A program made the position numbers and the translations under genes. Positions 17,606 through 27,365 of a stretch of DNA of 64,000 nt are shown here, piece by piece. This DNA comes from Lacicoccus qingdaonensis (lineage in GTDB: Bacteria > Bacillota > Bacilli > Staphylococcales > Salinicoccaceae), in the NCBI RefSeq assembly GCF_900101075.1, contig NZ_FNFY01000006.1, positions 1-64,000 of the forward strand, read 5' to 3'. Numbering within the stretch: position 1 is the first letter of the stretch; the number at the start of each line of letters is the position of its first letter. A model generated the notes under the pieces. The model was not told the DNA's origin and did not search any database. It was given only the letters and a program-made list of their open reading frames with translations.

Positions 17606-18292
17606 TTGATAACATTAGCAGGCACAATAGGTGCAGGGAAAACAGCATGGGGCGCGGTGATTGCCGAACATTTCGGTACCGAGCTGCTGATAGAGAAAGT
17701 GGAAGGGAACCCTTTCCTTGCGAAATTTTATGAAGAACCAAAGAGATACAGCTTCCATCTCCAGGTATATTTCCTAAACCATCGGTTTAAAGCTCTCAAA
17801 GAAGCGATGAACCATCCGAATACGGTGCTCGACCGTTCCATTTATGAGGATGCGATGGTATTTGCCAGGCTGCAGTATGAAAATGGCTCCATGGATGAAG
17901 CGGAATAAGATACTTATTTGGAACTGCACGAAAATATGATGGAAGAAATTCATGATCTGTATGAACAACAGGTTGTCTTTAAAAAGTCCCCCGATCTGCT
18001 GGTATTTGTACACGGATCTTTTGAAGAAGCGATAAGGAGAATAAAAAAGCGCGGCAGATCATATGAGCAGATTGAAGGCGATCCAAGATTGTATCAATAC
18101 TATCAAGAACTTTATGACATTTACGAAAATGAATTTATAAAAGAATATCAGGGAAAGGAAATATCACCTGTGTATAATCTGGATATTGATAAATACGAGA
18201 TTTCCAACCCATCGGATATTAAAGCAGTTTTGGAAGGAATTGAAAAAACACTGAAACAGGAAAGAGGATTTGTGTTTCCTGATGAATTATAA
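17606..18292 (+). pseudogene. Deoxynucleoside kinase interrupted by an in-frame stop
   Basis: Codons 1-100 encode a dNK with P-loop GTIGAGKT and the LDRSIYEDAMVFARL motif (DRS/ERS lid region). TAA at 17906-17908 then interrupts the frame, and the very next codons continue the family sequence (DTYLELHENMMEEIHDLY, RRIKKRGRSYEQ...) in the same frame to 18292. A single base change from a Tyr codon explains it. The start is TTG behind AGGAGG. Related bacteria usually carry two tandem kinases (for dA and dG); only this one is here. Either a sequencing error or a genuine nonsense mutation. Confidence 0.88.
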
Positions 18293-18583
18293 TCCGTGTC
18301 TTTTCGTGTTGTAATGAAATACAAATGGTACAGATGCTCCCTGGAAACAAAGCAGAGCTCTGAATGGGAAGTGTAAAGGTTAATGGATAATCAGCTGCTC
18401 GTACCGGCAGTGCAGGTGGGGCATCGAAAGAATATCTATAGTTGAAAATTATAAACATTAAATAAAATTACAATATGAAGAAATGGCGATGTTTAGTTGG
18501 GAGAAACTTTTTATCAAGGAGTAAATCATACTAAGCATCGCTTTTAAATAATCTATCATTTCTTTCAGGGGGATTTAAATTAA
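18293..18583. other. Intergenic region, no gene seen
   Basis: No convincing coding frame and no riboswitch consensus were seen. It contains a long-loop inverted repeat at 18486-18541 (GCGATGTTTAGT / ACTAAGCATCGC) followed by TTTT. Confidence 0.45.
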
Positions 18584-18817
18584 TTAATTATTCTTGCGCT
18601 TTTTAAAGACGATGATGGCACTGACGAATGATACAATCAGCAACCCGCCAAACCATGTGATTGTCAGCCACAAATTATTCTCGACAGGTGTGCTCATCAA
18701 CAAAGAATCGGCATTTCGAAATATATGCTTGAAATTACGCTTTGTCATGGTCCAGCCGTCAAGTATTGCCCAAAACCATTTTGTTTCTCCCATCATTTTA
18801 TCACATTCAGTCAGCAA
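18584..18817 (-). pseudogene. ABC-2 type permease remnant with internal deletion
   Basis: 77 codons joining two ends of a DrrB-like permease. The N-terminal part (DGWTMTKRNFKHIFRNADSLLMS) matches the usual start of these proteins. It continues directly into their C-terminal tail (TPVENNLWLTITW, a final helix, and FKKRKN). About 200 central residues are missing. In full-length relatives, SLLM-like sequence occurs both near the N-terminus and before the last helix, so recombination between these could have made the deletion (inference). No good ribosome binding site remains and no partner ATPase is nearby. Confidence 0.65.
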
Positions 18818-18885
18818 TGATATTAGTGTAAAAGTATTTAAGTTTTGTTGTTGTGTAAGTTTGTAAGCTTTTTATTGTGAAAAAA

Positions 18886-18914
18886 TTGTTAATCTCTAAG
18901 AAATCATTTATAAT
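18886..18914 (+). promoter_or_regulatory. Sigma-A promoter of gcvPA-gcvPB
   Basis: TTGTTA (18886-18891), 17-base spacer, TATAAT (18909-18914). The expected leader is about 65 nt, too short for a glycine riboswitch. Confidence 0.75.
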
Positions 18915-18987
18915 GGTCAATGTATGGCATAAACTAATCAGTACAGAAATTAGATTATCTTTAAAGATAAATAAGGAGGAAATTTTA

Positions 18988-20340
18988 ATGGATTTTCGTT
19001 ATTTACCAGTTACTGAAACTGATAAAGCAGAAATGCTTGAAAAAATCGGTGCAAAGTCCACAGACGAACTCTTTTCAGATATTCCTGAAAAAGTCAGACT
19101 GGGCAGAGAATTACAGCTTAAAAAACCTACCAGTGAGTATGAATTAAAGCAGGAACTCACTAAAATGGCGGCAAAGAACGCTAACTTGACAGAGTACACT
19201 TCGTTTTTGGGTGCCGGTGTATACGATCACTTCATCCCATCAGTAGTTGACCATGTTATTTCAAGGCAGGAGTTCTATACTTCATATACGCCATATCAGC
19301 CGGAAATGACGCAGGGTGAACTGCAGGCCATGTTCGAATTCCAAACAATGATTTCTGAGATTACAGCTATGCCTATTGTAAACTCGTCACTCTATGATGG
19401 TGGTACAGCAGTTGTTGAAGCTGTAAACCTGAGTGCCGGCCAAACAAAGAAAAAGAAAATACTCATTTCATCTGCTGTCCACCCTGAACACCGTCAGTTG
19501 GTAAAAACGGCAGCAAAAGGTAAAGACCTTGAAGTGGTGGAGCTCGACCTTAAAGACGGCAGAACAGATCTTGACCATTTAGAAAAAGAACATGATGAAG
19601 ACACTGCGGCAGTCATTGTCCAGTATCCTAACTTCCTTGGTCAGATTGAGCCGCTTGAAAAAATAAATGAAATTGTTGAAAAACAGCCTAAATCTATGTT
19701 CGTTGTCTCAAGCAACCCGTTAGCACTCGGTTACTTGACTCCTCCGGGAGAATTCGGTGCTGATATCGTTGTTGGCGATACACAAGTATTCGGTATCCCT
19801 GCACAGTTCGGTGGACCACACTGTGGTTACTTCGCTACAACGAAAAAATTAATGCGTAAAGTGCCTGGACGTTTCGTTGGTGAAACAGTCGACGAGGACG
19901 GTCAGCGCGGTTTCGTATTGGTTCTTCAGACAAGGGAACAGCATATCAGACGTGAGAAGGCGACTTCAAACATCACATCCAACCAGGCATTGAACGCAGT
20001 GGCAAGTTCAGCTGCAATGAGTGCACTTGGTAAGAATGGTGTTAAAGAAATGTCTGAATTAAACATGCAAAAAGCTAGATATACTAAAAATCAGCTGGCT
20101 GAGGCAAACCTTTCAGCTGCATTCAGCGGAGCATACTTTAATGAGATTGTAGTTAAACTTTCAAAACCGGTATCAGAGGTTAATAAAAAGTTATTTGAAA
20201 AAGGATTTGTCGGCGGGTTCGACCTGGGCAGAGTATATCCTGAATTCGAAAATCATATGTTGATAGCTACTACTGAAATCCGCTCTAAAGAAGAGATCGA
20301 TGCATTTGTAAAAGAAATGGGGGATATCAATAATGGCTAA
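18988..20340 (+). CDS. gcvPA: Glycine dehydrogenase (decarboxylating) subunit 1
   Basis: 450 residues, the N-terminal half of the P-protein in organisms with a split enzyme. Typical features are the start [10 protein letters not shown], the [13 protein letters not shown] motif and the [11 protein letters not shown] segment. With GcvPB it decarboxylates glycine using PLP and passes the methylamine to lipoyl-GcvH. The ATG follows AAGGAGG; a longer frame upstream overlaps the promoter and is rejected. The last codons overlap gcvPB by eight bases. gcvT, usually first in this operon, is absent here. Confidence 0.96.
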   Translation: MDFRYLPVTETDKAEMLEKIGAKSTDELFSDIPEKVRLGRELQLKKPTSEYELKQELTKMAAKNANLTEYTSFLGAGVYDHFIPSVVDHVISRQEFYTSYTPYQPEMTQGELQAMFEFQTMISEITAMPIVNSSLYDGGTAVVEAVNLSAGQTKKKKILISSAVHPEHRQLVKTAAKGKDLEVVELDLKDGRTDLDHLEKEHDEDTAAVIVQYPNFLGQIEPLEKINEIVEKQPKSMFVVSSNPLALGYLTPPGEFGADIVVGDTQVFGIPAQFGGPHCGYFATTKKLMRKVPGRFVGETVDEDGQRGFVLVLQTREQHIRREKATSNITSNQALNAVASSAAMSALGKNGVKEMSELNMQKARYTKNQLAEANLSAAFSGAYFNEIVVKLSKPVSEVNKKLFEKGFVGGFDLGRVYPEFENHMLIATTEIRSKEEIDAFVKEMGDINNG

Positions 20341-21796
20341 TGAGAACTTTCCATTAATTTTTGAACGCAGTAAAGAAGGCAGAAACGGTTACAACCTGCC
20401 GGCGCTTGATGTTCCGGAAGTGAATCTGGAAGAAGAGGTTGGCGAATCTTACGTCCGTAAAGTACAGCCAAACCTTCCTGAAGTTGATGAATTGGAATTA
20501 ATGCGTCACTATACTGGATTATCCAACCGCAACTTCGGTATTTTATCCGGATTCTATCCACTTGGATCATGTACGATGAAATACAACCCGGTAATCAATG
20601 AAGACGTTGTAAGATTACCAGGATTCAGTCACATCCATCCTTATCAGGATACAAGCACAATCCAGGGTGCTCTAGAAATGATGTACGATCTTCAGGTACA
20701 CCTTGAGGAAATTACTGGAATGGATGAAATCACACTGCAGCCGGCTGCCGGTTCACAGGGTGAGTGGACAGCATTGATGATCTTTAAGGCTTTCCATGAA
20801 GCAAATGGTGAATCACACCGTAACGAAGTGATCGTACCTGACTCCGCTCACGGTACCAACCCATCATCTGCAGCTGTAGCTGGATTTAAAGTGGTTGAAG
20901 TTAAATCAAACAATAAAGGTCTTGTCGACGTTGAAGACCTGAAGAAAGTGGTTAACGAAAATACAGCAGCTCTTATGCTGACAAACCCTAATACACTGGG
21001 TCTGTTTGAAACTCAGATCGCTGAAATGTCAGAAATCGTCCATGAAGCGGGCGGTAAAATGTACTATGACGGTGCCAACCTGAACGCTATCATGGGTTAC
21101 ACTCGTCCTGGCGATATGGGCTTCGACGCAGTACACTTAAATCTGCATAAGACATTCACCGGCCCGCACGGCGGCGGCGGTCCTGGTTCAGGCCCTATCG
21201 GTGTAACAGAAGAACTGAAACCGTTCCTGCCTAAGCCTGTCGTAACTGAAAAAGACGGCGTCTATGATTTTGACTACGATCTTCCACAGTCGATCGGCAT
21301 GGTAAAAACTTATTACGGAAACTTCGGAATCAATGTTCGTGCATACACGTACATCCGTACACTTGGTGCAGAAGGACTTAAGAAAGTCAGCGAAAGCGCT
21401 GTGCTGAATGCCAACTACATCATGCGCGGTGTTGAAGACAGATACGAACTGCCATTCACTCAGCACTGTAAACACGAATTCGTAATTTCCGGAAACAAAC
21501 AGAAGAAACAAGGTGTAACGACATTGGATATCGCAAAACGTCTGATGGACTTCGATATTCACCCGCCTACCGTTTACTTCCCGTTAATTGTAGATGAAGC
21601 GCTGATGATTGAGCCTACTGAAACTGAATCTAAAGAGACTTTAGATCACTTCATAGACACGATGAACCAGATTGCTGATGAAACTGAAAATAATCAGGAT
21701 ATTATCCACAGTGCACCACACAAAACTTCTGTAAAACGTCTGGATGAAACAAGAGCTTCACGTAAGCCTGTTTTACGCTGGAACGCAGAAGCATAA
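20333..21796 (+). CDS. gcvPB: Glycine dehydrogenase (decarboxylating) subunit 2
   Basis: 487 residues, the PLP-carrying half of the split P-protein. The PLP lysine motif [20 protein letters not shown] is intact, as are [25 protein letters not shown] and the C-terminal [10 protein letters not shown]. It overlaps gcvPA and is translationally coupled; a GGGGGA site lies ahead of its ATG. Confidence 0.96.
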   Translation: MANENFPLIFERSKEGRNGYNLPALDVPEVNLEEEVGESYVRKVQPNLPEVDELELMRHYTGLSNRNFGILSGFYPLGSCTMKYNPVINEDVVRLPGFSHIHPYQDTSTIQGALEMMYDLQVHLEEITGMDEITLQPAAGSQGEWTALMIFKAFHEANGESHRNEVIVPDSAHGTNPSSAAVAGFKVVEVKSNNKGLVDVEDLKKVVNENTAALMLTNPNTLGLFETQIAEMSEIVHEAGGKMYYDGANLNAIMGYTRPGDMGFDAVHLNLHKTFTGPHGGGGPGSGPIGVTEELKPFLPKPVVTEKDGVYDFDYDLPQSIGMVKTYYGNFGINVRAYTYIRTLGAEGLKKVSESAVLNANYIMRGVEDRYELPFTQHCKHEFVISGNKQKKQGVTTLDIAKRLMDFDIHPPTVYFPLIVDEALMIEPTETESKETLDHFIDTMNQIADETENNQDIIHSAPHKTSVKRLDETRASRKPVLRWNAEA

Positions 21797-21811
21797 TATT
21801 ACAGAATCAAA

Positions 21812-21853
21812 ATGGAATCGGAGCATACTTATGTGTGTTCCGGTTCTTTTTTG
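21812..21853 (+). terminator. Terminator after gcvPB
   Basis: Stem GAATCGGAGCA with TGTTCCGGTTC (two G-U pairs) followed by TTTTTT. Confidence 0.75.
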
Positions 21854-21883
21854 TTATTCTTAAAATTAAAGAGGAGGGAGACC

Positions 21884-22252
21884 ATGAGTGGAAATATGAC
21901 TTCTGAAAAAGTGGATGTGTATATTGAGGATTTATCCGGGGAAATCAAAGAAATTACAAAACAGCTGCGTGGACTCGTTTTGGAAACTTCCGATGAATTG
22001 AATGAAGAACTTAAATGGGGGATGCCAAACTATTCTTATAAAGGTCTGGCAGTCTATCTTCAGGCGGCAAAACACCATGTCAATTTCGGTATACACAAAG
22101 GTGGAAAAATAGCGGATAAAGACACAAAAGGCCTGTTTGAAGGATCCGGTGAAAATATGAAGCATATAAAAGTCCGGACAGTACATGAAATTGATCATGA
22201 ATATTTTCAGATGCTTGTAAAAGAGATTATGGAATATAATGAGAAAGCTTAA
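21884..22252 (+). CDS. DUF1801 (YdhG-like) protein
   Basis: 122 residues. The LKWGMPNYSYKG motif and the VNFGIHKGG segment are typical of DUF1801/YdhG proteins, small soluble proteins of unknown function. ATG at 21884 follows GAGGAGGGAG. A second, diverged member of the same family lies at 23440-23874. Confidence 0.85.
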   Translation: MSGNMTSEKVDVYIEDLSGEIKEITKQLRGLVLETSDELNEELKWGMPNYSYKGLAVYLQAAKHHVNFGIHKGGKIADKDTKGLFEGSGENMKHIKVRTVHEIDHEYFQMLVKEIMEYNEKA

Positions 22253-22338
22253 AAAGACAACTGTCATCAGGGTGTGGACACAAAAGAATTCAGGTGAGGA
22301 TGATACAATTGAATCATCAACTTCAGGAGGGATGAACT

Positions 22339-23253
22339 TTGAATTTGGACGCCGGATTGATGATAGAAGGCGGAGGAATGCGCAGTGCATATTCTGTTGG
22401 CGTTCTCGATTTATTTCTGAAAGAGGGTCTGGAGTTTAAAAGTGTAGCTGCTGCATCTTCAGGTGCAGTAATCGCGGGATCCTACATATCAAAGCAGAAG
22501 GAAAGGAATTTCGATATGTTGAGCCACCTGAGTAATAATAGGGAGGCCATATCCATTTTCCGAATGCTTAAGGACAAAGAACTGTTTAATATGAATTATA
22601 TTTTTGATGACATACCGACAAGATTATTTCCTCTGGATTTTCAATCAATGAAGAAATCTGCTGCGGAACTGATTATCGGAACAACAAATATTAACACGGG
22701 TGAAGCGGTATACCATGATCGATTTGATTCATTGGAAGAGCTGAACCTGATTACCAGGGCTTCATGTTCTCTGCCCGTACTCGCACCGAGTGTAGCTTAT
22801 AAAGGGCAGGAGTTGATGGACGGCGGTGTTTCCAACCCGCTTCTTATAGAACCGTTACTTGAACGGGGACTGTTTAAAAATGTTGTGATTTTAACAAGGA
22901 ATGTTGGATACAGGAAAGCGCCGACTCGTCTGAACTGGTTTTACAGGAGACTGTTCAAAGCAAAGCCCAAACTTATTAAAATGCTGAAAGACAGACACAT
23001 CACTTATAATAATACGATGAATCTGATCGACCGTCTTGAAGCACAGGGAAAAATATTTGTGATTCAGCCGGAATTGCCGCTTCTTGCCAGCCGGATCGAA
23101 AAAGACCAGTATAAACTGAAGGAACTGTATATGCAGGGATATAGAGATGCAGAGAGGAAGTTTGAAGCTTTAAAACGATTTATCGCCGGTACTGAAAGAC
23201 AGGCGGATGAACTTGAAATTGCGGTTGAAGCAGGTTTGGAAAATATAAATTGA
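22339..23253 (+). CDS. Patatin-like phospholipase family protein
   Basis: 304 residues. The oxyanion loop EGGGMRSAYSVGVL (residues 10-23), a nucleophile elbow with Ser40, and the DGG motif with Asp161 give the Ser-Asp dyad of patatin-like lipases. The elbow reads A-A-S-S-G rather than the usual G-x-S-x-G. The C-terminal 100 residues resemble the helical tail found in Firmicute members. Likely acts on lipids or phospholipids; substrate unknown. It starts at TTG six bases after GGAGGG. Confidence 0.85.
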   Translation: MNLDAGLMIEGGGMRSAYSVGVLDLFLKEGLEFKSVAAASSGAVIAGSYISKQKERNFDMLSHLSNNREAISIFRMLKDKELFNMNYIFDDIPTRLFPLDFQSMKKSAAELIIGTTNINTGEAVYHDRFDSLEELNLITRASCSLPVLAPSVAYKGQELMDGGVSNPLLIEPLLERGLFKNVVILTRNVGYRKAPTRLNWFYRRLFKAKPKLIKMLKDRHITYNNTMNLIDRLEAQGKIFVIQPELPLLASRIEKDQYKLKELYMQGYRDAERKFEALKRFIAGTERQADELEIAVEAGLENIN

Positions 23254-23349
23254 TATGAAGCTGATTTTTGTGATTATAATCACATGATGGTTTGTCGTTT
23301 TATTATATAATATGATTATAAACAAAACATCCAATGATTTTTATATATA

Positions 23350-23388
23350 AAAGCACCATCTGAAGTCACAAGCAGATGGTGCTTTCTT
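23350..23388. terminator. Terminator after the patatin-like gene
   Basis: Perfect stem AAGCACCATCTG / CAGATGGTGCTT followed by TTCTTC. Lies between convergent genes. Confidence 0.8.
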
Positions 23389-23439
23389 CATGTTGAGCGT
23401 TATTTTTTATTCAGGCAGATGGGCTTTATTGCCATGAAA

Positions 23440-23874
23440 TCACTTCAAACGTGATTCATATAATTCTATCCATTCTTCAACGGTCGTTTTTTCTGCGAGT
23501 TCACCCAGCAGTTCATACGGCACTTTTTTTGGATTGGTGAAACGTATGCAGCTCTTTCCCATATTCAGTTTAGTGTTCATATGCTTCGGATATTCATTGA
23601 CGAACCATTCATATAATTCCTCATCGCGGTATATGCCCATATGGTAGACCGCGAGATGGCGTTTTTGAGCCGCTATACCGATGAAGGGGAGCGGTGTCTG
23701 ATCGACGTGATACCCTTCTGGATAAGTGGATTTTGGAACAGAGAATCCGGGCATGCCGTGCTGTACATCCACTATGAAGCCGTCAGGCAGATGCTCTTCT
23801 ACCGTATTCCATGTCTTTAAAAAGCTGTCTTTCCATTTATCATCTATATTTTCTACATATTCATCGAATGTCAT
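23440..23874 (-). CDS. DUF1801 (YdhG-like) protein, longer form
   Basis: 144 residues. Motifs VQHGMPGFSVPK and FIGIAAQKRHLAVYHMGIY match the DUF1801/YdhG family; MGKSCIRFTNPKKVPYELL is the usual C-terminal block. The second of two close ATGs (23874) is chosen because AGGGGG lies six bases before it. Function unknown. Confidence 0.85.
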   Translation of the reverse strand: MTFDEYVENIDDKWKDSFLKTWNTVEEHLPDGFIVDVQHGMPGFSVPKSTYPEGYHVDQTPLPFIGIAAQKRHLAVYHMGIYRDEELYEWFVNEYPKHMNTKLNMGKSCIRFTNPKKVPYELLGELAEKTTVEEWIELYESRLK

Positions 23875-24002
23875 GGTCATCCCCCTAAATTTTCTGTTGC
23901 TTTTATTATATAATAAAATTGAGGGTTGTTAATTATAAATTTTACCGCTGTCAAATATGCGAATGTGGTAACATAATCTTAAAAAGAAAAAAGGAGCTAC
24001 CT

Positions 24003-24848
24003 ATGAAAATGAAACAAATGCGTCTGACGGCTGTACTGGTCTTCAGCAGTATCATACTGATGGCCTGCAGCAATCCGTTTGATGAACTTGCAGATGATAT
24101 AAACAATGCTCTGGGACTGGGATCTTCGTCGGAAGAAGCAGAAACCGGCGAAGAAAATTCAGATGATGAAACAGCGGATGAAGAGAATGCTGAAGTCGAA
24201 GAGGAAACGACTGATGAAGAAGTTCCACAGGAAGAACCAGATGGGGAAGCGGCTGAGGAAAGTGATGAAGAAACCGATCCCATGTACGAAACATTCGATT
24301 ACAGTCATTTATACGGTGAAGGGGAAGAGACAACGATAGAGGAAGGCGATTATACAGTCGGAGATGATATAGTACCCGGCCGTTACAGTATTACAACGTC
24401 TTCGGAATATGGTGCTTACTTGAGCATCTATAATGAAGAGGACAGATATGTTGCCGGTGAAGCACTGATAAATGAAGAGAGCAGTGAAGATTTTGCCGAT
24501 TATCCTACAGAGTTACTGGTCTATTTGAGTGAGGGAGATACGATGGAAGTGACCAATGATGACAGCTTCACGTTGACGCCGGTATCTGAAGAGTATGACG
24601 ATGAACTGCCTGCAGGCATGCATGTTGCCGGTCATGATATTGAAGCGGGCGACTACCGGATTACATCACAAGAGGCAGAGCGGGTGGGTTATGTAGAGAC
24701 TTCTCATGCCGAGGCATATGTGACTTCAAGAAACGCTGTCGGAAACGCTGAGGAAGGCGGCAGAGAGTCATTTCTCATGACCATTGAAGAAGGTGACATT
24801 GTTGATGTCATAGGGGTGCAAAGTATCAATTTGGAAAAGCTCGATTGA
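24003..24848 (+). CDS. Secreted lipoprotein with acidic linker
   Basis: 281 residues. Signal peptide with lipobox LMAC (Cys22). Residues about 45-95 are a Glu/Asp-rich low-complexity linker. Two similar beta-rich repeats follow: GDYTVGDDIVPGRYSITTSSEYG near 115 and ...HVAGHDIEAGDYRITSQEAERVG near 205. Each resembles the short repeats of surface lipoproteins in Firmicutes. Function unknown. Strong AAGGAG site before the ATG. Confidence 0.82.
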   Translation: MKMKQMRLTAVLVFSSIILMACSNPFDELADDINNALGLGSSSEEAETGEENSDDETADEENAEVEEETTDEEVPQEEPDGEAAEESDEETDPMYETFDYSHLYGEGEETTIEEGDYTVGDDIVPGRYSITTSSEYGAYLSIYNEEDRYVAGEALINEESSEDFADYPTELLVYLSEGDTMEVTNDDSFTLTPVSEEYDDELPAGMHVAGHDIEAGDYRITSQEAERVGYVETSHAEAYVTSRNAVGNAEEGGRESFLMTIEEGDIVDVIGVQSINLEKLD

Positions 24849-24896
24849 TTTAATGTATAATCAACAGATGCAAGCAAGTACACAGGAGGACAAACC

Positions 24897-25328
24897 TTGA
24901 TTTTTCCGGCAAAATTATGGCAGCGGTTTTTTGCCCGTCTGATAGACGGACTGATTATCGGTGTGCCTATCGTATTTTTATTAAGTTTTACTGTTGGCTA
25001 TGATTTTGTCATAGAACCAAGAGCGAATTTCATATTCAATTTATTCATGTTACTGATTGTTACAGTCTATATGATCACCCTGCCGGTGATATGGTATGGA
25101 TGGTCGATTGGAAAACGGCTGCTCGGCATACGTATTACACATGTTAACGGCCAGGATGTTACATGGCCGGTGATGATTAAAAGGGAACTGTTTATATTAG
25201 TTGTATATACTCTGACATTTGGATTGTTTTTATTACTGTCGGGTGTAATGATGATTACACGGAAAGATAAGCGTGCACTGCATGATTTAATGGCAGATAC
25301 TAAAGTGACGGATGAAAATGCAGAGTAA
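24897..25328 (+). CDS. RDD family membrane protein
   Basis: 143 residues with three or four helices. The family signature is present: ARLIDGLIIGVP near the N-terminus, GWSIGKRLLGIRI in the middle, KRALHDLMADTKV at the end. RDD proteins have been linked to ion transport in halophiles, but the role here is unknown. TTG start behind AGGAGG. Confidence 0.88.
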   Translation: MIFPAKLWQRFFARLIDGLIIGVPIVFLLSFTVGYDFVIEPRANFIFNLFMLLIVTVYMITLPVIWYGWSIGKRLLGIRITHVNGQDVTWPVMIKRELFILVVYTLTFGLFLLLSGVMMITRKDKRALHDLMADTKVTDENAE

Positions 25329-25352
25329 TTATTATTAAAGGGGTGGACGATT

Positions 25353-26357
25353 ATGAGCGACTTTGATGCATTGGTAGTAGAGAAAGTGAACGGCGATCCG
25401 GAAATGTCCATAAAGACACTGACGACTGATCAACTGACAGCAGGGGATGTATTGATCAAGGTCCATTATTCAAGTGTGAATTACAAAGATGCCTTGATCG
25501 CGGTCAAGGGACAGTTTGCAGAGAAATTTCCAATGGTCCCGGGAATCGACCTTGCCGGTGAAGTGGTTGAATCCGTAAGTGAGAAATTTAAACCGGGAGA
25601 CCAGGTGCTTGCGACAAGCTATTATATAGGAATCCGTAATTTCGGCGGATTCAGTGAGATGGCGAGAATACCGTCGAAATGGCTTGTTCCTCTGCCTGAA
25701 GGATTGACTTTGAGAGAGGCGATGACGCTCGGGACGGCAGGTTTTACTGCAGCGCTGTCGATTGATAAGCTGGAGCAGAATGGGCTGAAGCCTGAGGACG
25801 GCAAAGTGCTGGTGGCAGGAGCGAGCGGAGGTGTCGGCAGCTTATCGGTCAACATGCTTGATGATCTCGGATATCATGTTGAGGCGAGTACGGGCCACAC
25901 TGAAGAAGCGCAATATTTGAAATCAATCGGTGCCAGGCGGGTGATCCACAGGGAAGAAATATTTGATGAGGATCAGAAATCTATACGAAAAAGACAGTGG
26001 ATAGCAGCGATCGACCCGATCGGCGGTAAAACGACACAGTACATTTTAAGCAGTCTGGACTATGGCGGCTATGTGGCGACATGCGGACTGGTCGGCGGCG
26101 TGGATGTACAGACGACGGTCTTACCTTTCATTTCAAGAAGCATCCAGTGGATCGGAGTGGATTCTGTCAAGTATCCTATGGAAGGCAGAAAGAAAATATG
26201 GGACAGACTGGCAACGGACTTAAAACCGTCCAAACTCACAGATGATATCGTCAATGAGATAACGCTGAATGAATTGCCCGACACATTGAAACAAATACTG
26301 GAGGGGCAGATACGTGGAAGGGTCATCGTCAATTTCAAAGACGCTCAGAATGACTGA
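25353..26357 (+). CDS. Zinc-independent MDR oxidoreductase, acrylyl-CoA reductase/YhdH type
   Basis: 334 residues, medium-chain dehydrogenase fold without zinc ligands. The catalytic-domain segment VNYKDALIAVKG and the NADPH-binding VAGASGGVGSLSVNML are characteristic of the AcuI/YhdH/YhfP group, which reduces acrylyl-CoA or related enones. Exact substrate not determined. The start follows AAAGGGGTGG, 24 bases after the RDD gene, so the two may be co-transcribed. Confidence 0.88.
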   Translation: MSDFDALVVEKVNGDPEMSIKTLTTDQLTAGDVLIKVHYSSVNYKDALIAVKGQFAEKFPMVPGIDLAGEVVESVSEKFKPGDQVLATSYYIGIRNFGGFSEMARIPSKWLVPLPEGLTLREAMTLGTAGFTAALSIDKLEQNGLKPEDGKVLVAGASGGVGSLSVNMLDDLGYHVEASTGHTEEAQYLKSIGARRVIHREEIFDEDQKSIRKRQWIAAIDPIGGKTTQYILSSLDYGGYVATCGLVGGVDVQTTVLPFISRSIQWIGVDSVKYPMEGRKKIWDRLATDLKPSKLTDDIVNEITLNELPDTLKQILEGQIRGRVIVNFKDAQND

Positions 26358-26402
26358 TTTAAAACTGGAAATCTCCTGTTTTTATGACAGAGGTGAATAT
26401 TT

Positions 26403-27224
26403 GTGAGTGAAGAAGATAATAATAAACGTAAACAGACACTGCAGCAGATTACTGACGACGGAATAGCAAAGACAAAAAAGCGGCGCCGTGTAACAGCAGA
26501 TCAGCCGGATGCCACGCTGGTCGAGCATCTGGACGATCTGCGGGGCGTCCTGATAAAAACAGTGGTAGTATTCATTATATTTTTTACTCTTATATTTTTA
26601 ACGATACAGTTCTGGTTCCCTTATCTGACAAAAGGACATGACCTGATTGTCCGGGGGCCGTTTGAAGTCATCCGTTTCTACTTGAGGACGGCAGGATCAC
26701 TCGGCATCGGTCTGAGTCTCCCGTTCATCTGTTATTATTTATGGCAGTTTATGAGCCCGGGGCTTGTGGAGAAGGAGACGAAGTTTCTAAAATCATACTT
26801 CCCGCTGATGATGGGTTTATTTTTACTCGGGATTTCATTCGGATACTTTGTCGTCCATCCGATCAGTTATTACTTTCTGATTCAGATGGGCCAGCAGAAC
26901 TTTGATGTACTTGTCACAGCCGATGAGTACATGTCATTTTTGCTGATTACCACGATGCCGTTCGGTCTGATATTCCAGCTGCCGATCATCGTCTTGTTCC
27001 TGCATCATATTGAACTCCTTGATTCGGTCATCATGAAAAACGTGCGGCTGTATGTCTATTTCGCACTGCTGGTCATTACAGCACTCATAGCCCCGCCGGA
27101 TTTTTTCACACATATGATTACAGTGACACCGATGATTGTGTTATATGAAATCAGTATTTATATCGTGAAAATAAAAGAAAACCGGCGCCGTAAGAAAGAG
27201 GCGAAGATGGAAACTGAAGAGTAG
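26403..27224 (+). CDS. tatC: Twin-arginine translocase subunit TatC
   Basis: 273 residues with six helices. The conserved LVEHLDDLRGVLIK start of the core, FMSPGLVEKETKF and the AVITALIAPPDFFT-like last periplasmic loop (here LLVITALIAPPDFFTHM) identify TatC, the receptor for twin-arginine signal peptides. An extra basic N-terminal extension of about 35 residues (KKRRRVTADQ) precedes helix 1. GTG start after GAGGTGA. No tatA is found next to it. Confidence 0.93.
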   Translation: MSEEDNNKRKQTLQQITDDGIAKTKKRRRVTADQPDATLVEHLDDLRGVLIKTVVVFIIFFTLIFLTIQFWFPYLTKGHDLIVRGPFEVIRFYLRTAGSLGIGLSLPFICYYLWQFMSPGLVEKETKFLKSYFPLMMGLFLLGISFGYFVVHPISYYFLIQMGQQNFDVLVTADEYMSFLLITTMPFGLIFQLPIIVLFLHHIELLDSVIMKNVRLYVYFALLVITALIAPPDFFTHMITVTPMIVLYEISIYIVKIKENRRRKKEAKMETEE

Positions 27225-27365
27225 GCCGCGTAATGAGAAGCGGACCTGCTCTTTATTTTGGAGATTTTGCAACGGAGAGCGGCCGTCTCCTGTGCAGATA
27301 GGGATGTAATCGTATCTAACTGAACAACCGAAGGCCCTGCTGCAGCATTTCAGCCAATCCCACCA

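Noticed and set aside
18486-18541. Inverted repeat GCGATGTTTAGT / ACTAAGCATCGC as a terminator or attenuator.
   Set aside because: The loop of about 32 bases is long and the T-run short; it is recorded only as an inverted repeat inside the gap description.
18293-18583. Glycine riboswitch before gcvPA.
   Set aside because: No tandem aptamer consensus was recognisable, and the promoter at 18886 leaves a leader of only about 65 bases.
24052-24339. Several open frames overlapping the acidic linker of the lipoprotein gene, on both strands.
   Set aside because: They are by-products of the GAA/GAT-rich low-complexity sequence.
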